Shown here piece after piece: positions 5,525 to 5,983 of a stretch of DNA of 5,983 bases. Positions within the stretch are counted from its first letter, which is position 1. Each line of letters starts with the position of its first letter. The notes under the pieces were generated by a model that did not search any database, had not been told where the DNA came from, and was given only the letters and a program-made list of their open reading frames with translations. The stretch spans positions 1 to 5,983 of the forward strand of contig VBDA01000102.1 of the NCBI GenBank assembly GCA_005883655.1, written 5' to 3'. The DNA comes from Betaproteobacteria bacterium. GTDB taxonomy: Bacteria; Pseudomonadota; Gammaproteobacteria; Burkholderiales; Casimicrobiaceae. The position numbers and the translations under genes were made by a program.

Positions 5525-5983
5525 TCAATGTCTCACTCGCGATCCGAGCGACGCGACCGGCGAGGACGCAGATCCCGATGTGAACCACTCGATCATCGAT
5601 ACCAGCGCCTCCGGTTGCTCGAGCATCGGGCAGTGTCCCGAATCCTCGATATCGCGGTAGACCGCACCGGGAATTGCGCTCGCTACTTCCCTGGCGAGGG
5701 CCGGCGTCGTGGTCTGGTCGAGCGCACCACACATGACCAGCGTCGGGTTACGAATACGCGCCAATTGCGGCCGCAGATCGAGCGCCGCCAATGCCAGGCA
5801 GGCGCGCGCAAAACATAGGGCGTTGGTCGGTGCAAGCGCGGCCTTGCGTGCGGCCACGACTTTGGGGTGAGCCGCCTGAAACGCGGGCGGAAACATGCGC
5901 CCGATCGCGGTGTCGAGAATCGCGCCGATTCCGGTCGCACTAACCTTTTCCGCCATGCCTCGAAATGGCGCCTTGGCGGGCTC
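5525..5983 (-). CDS. Alpha/beta hydrolase, C-terminal part (3-oxoadipate enol-lactonase-like); 5' end outside window
   Basis: The reading frame is open from the right edge to the TGA at 5525 and gives 152 visible residues, the cap and C-terminal half of an alpha/beta-hydrolase fold. The cap helices include MFPPAFQAAHPKV (30-42). Next comes the strand NPTLVMCGALD with the likely catalytic Asp89, then SGHCPMLEQPE with the likely catalytic His117. The serine nucleophile elbow lies beyond the window. An ATG at 5956 is internal, since the frame continues upstream as EPAKAPFRG in family style. Relatives include PcaD-type enol-lactonases and the N-formylmaleamate deformylase NicD, but the visible half cannot separate these. 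Position directly upstream of the two hydroxylase subunits on the same strand suggests a shared catabolic pathway (inference). After the conserved fold there is a Ser-rich tail of about 18 residues. Confidence 0.88.
   Translation of the reverse strand, partial: EPAKAPFRGMAEKVSATGIGAILDTAIGRMFPPAFQAAHPKVVAARKAALAPTNALCFARACLALAALDLRPQLARIRNPTLVMCGALDQTTTPALAREVASAIPGAVYRDIEDSGHCPMLEQPEALVSMIEWFTSGSASSPVASLGSRVRH

Noticed and set aside
5156..5818. Plus-strand open frame of 220 codons
   Set aside because: It is antisense to the small subunit (all eight cluster cysteines present) and to the hydrolase. Its translation is strongly Arg-rich and has no domain.

Overview
The window is GC-rich bacterial chromosome with tight gene packing and third codon positions dominated by G/C. 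The gene repertoire is a secreted-type peroxiredoxin, a ClsC-like phospholipase D lipoprotein, and a two-subunit molybdenum hydroxylase of the isoquinoline/nicotinate dehydrogenase type. Together these suggest a Gram-negative proteobacterium, most likely a betaproteobacterium (Burkholderiales-like). That placement is inferred from protein flavour only; there is no rRNA or other marker gene in the window.

Layout. (1) Positions 1-478, minus strand: a PrxQ/BCP-like peroxiredoxin whose C-terminus runs off the left edge. (2) 477-2021, plus strand: a PLD-superfamily lipoprotein with two intact HKD motifs, divergent from the peroxiredoxin. The best starts of the two genes share one TCATGA palindrome, so there is no intergenic space. 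(3) 2038-2250 and 2289-2594, minus strand: two small uncharacterised proteins (70 and 101 aa), probably one transcript, convergent with the PLD gene. (4) 2595-2861: about 270 bases without a gene. It holds an AT-rich patch with a possible promoter for the small-gene pair, plus a few short inverted repeats. (5) 2862-5983, minus strand: a catabolic-looking operon read right to left. It contains an alpha/beta hydrolase (5' end outside the window), then the [2Fe-2S] small subunit, then the molybdopterin-binding large subunit. The two subunit genes overlap by 4 bases (ATGA).

Functionally, the minus-strand operon should hydroxylate a heteroaromatic or aldehyde-type substrate, with electrons leaving the molybdenum site through two [2Fe-2S] clusters. 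The adjacent hydrolase may act on a downstream ring-cleavage or amide/lactone product. The substrate cannot be read from the sequence. The peroxiredoxin and the PLD lipoprotein look like housekeeping envelope and stress genes unrelated to that operon.

I did not find a clearly novel system. The best leads are: two short in-frame gaps in the PLD protein at normally conserved places; the head-to-head start-codon overlap; the compact molybdenum hydroxylase that lacks a Tat signal and a cytochrome c tail; and the uncharacterised small-gene pair.
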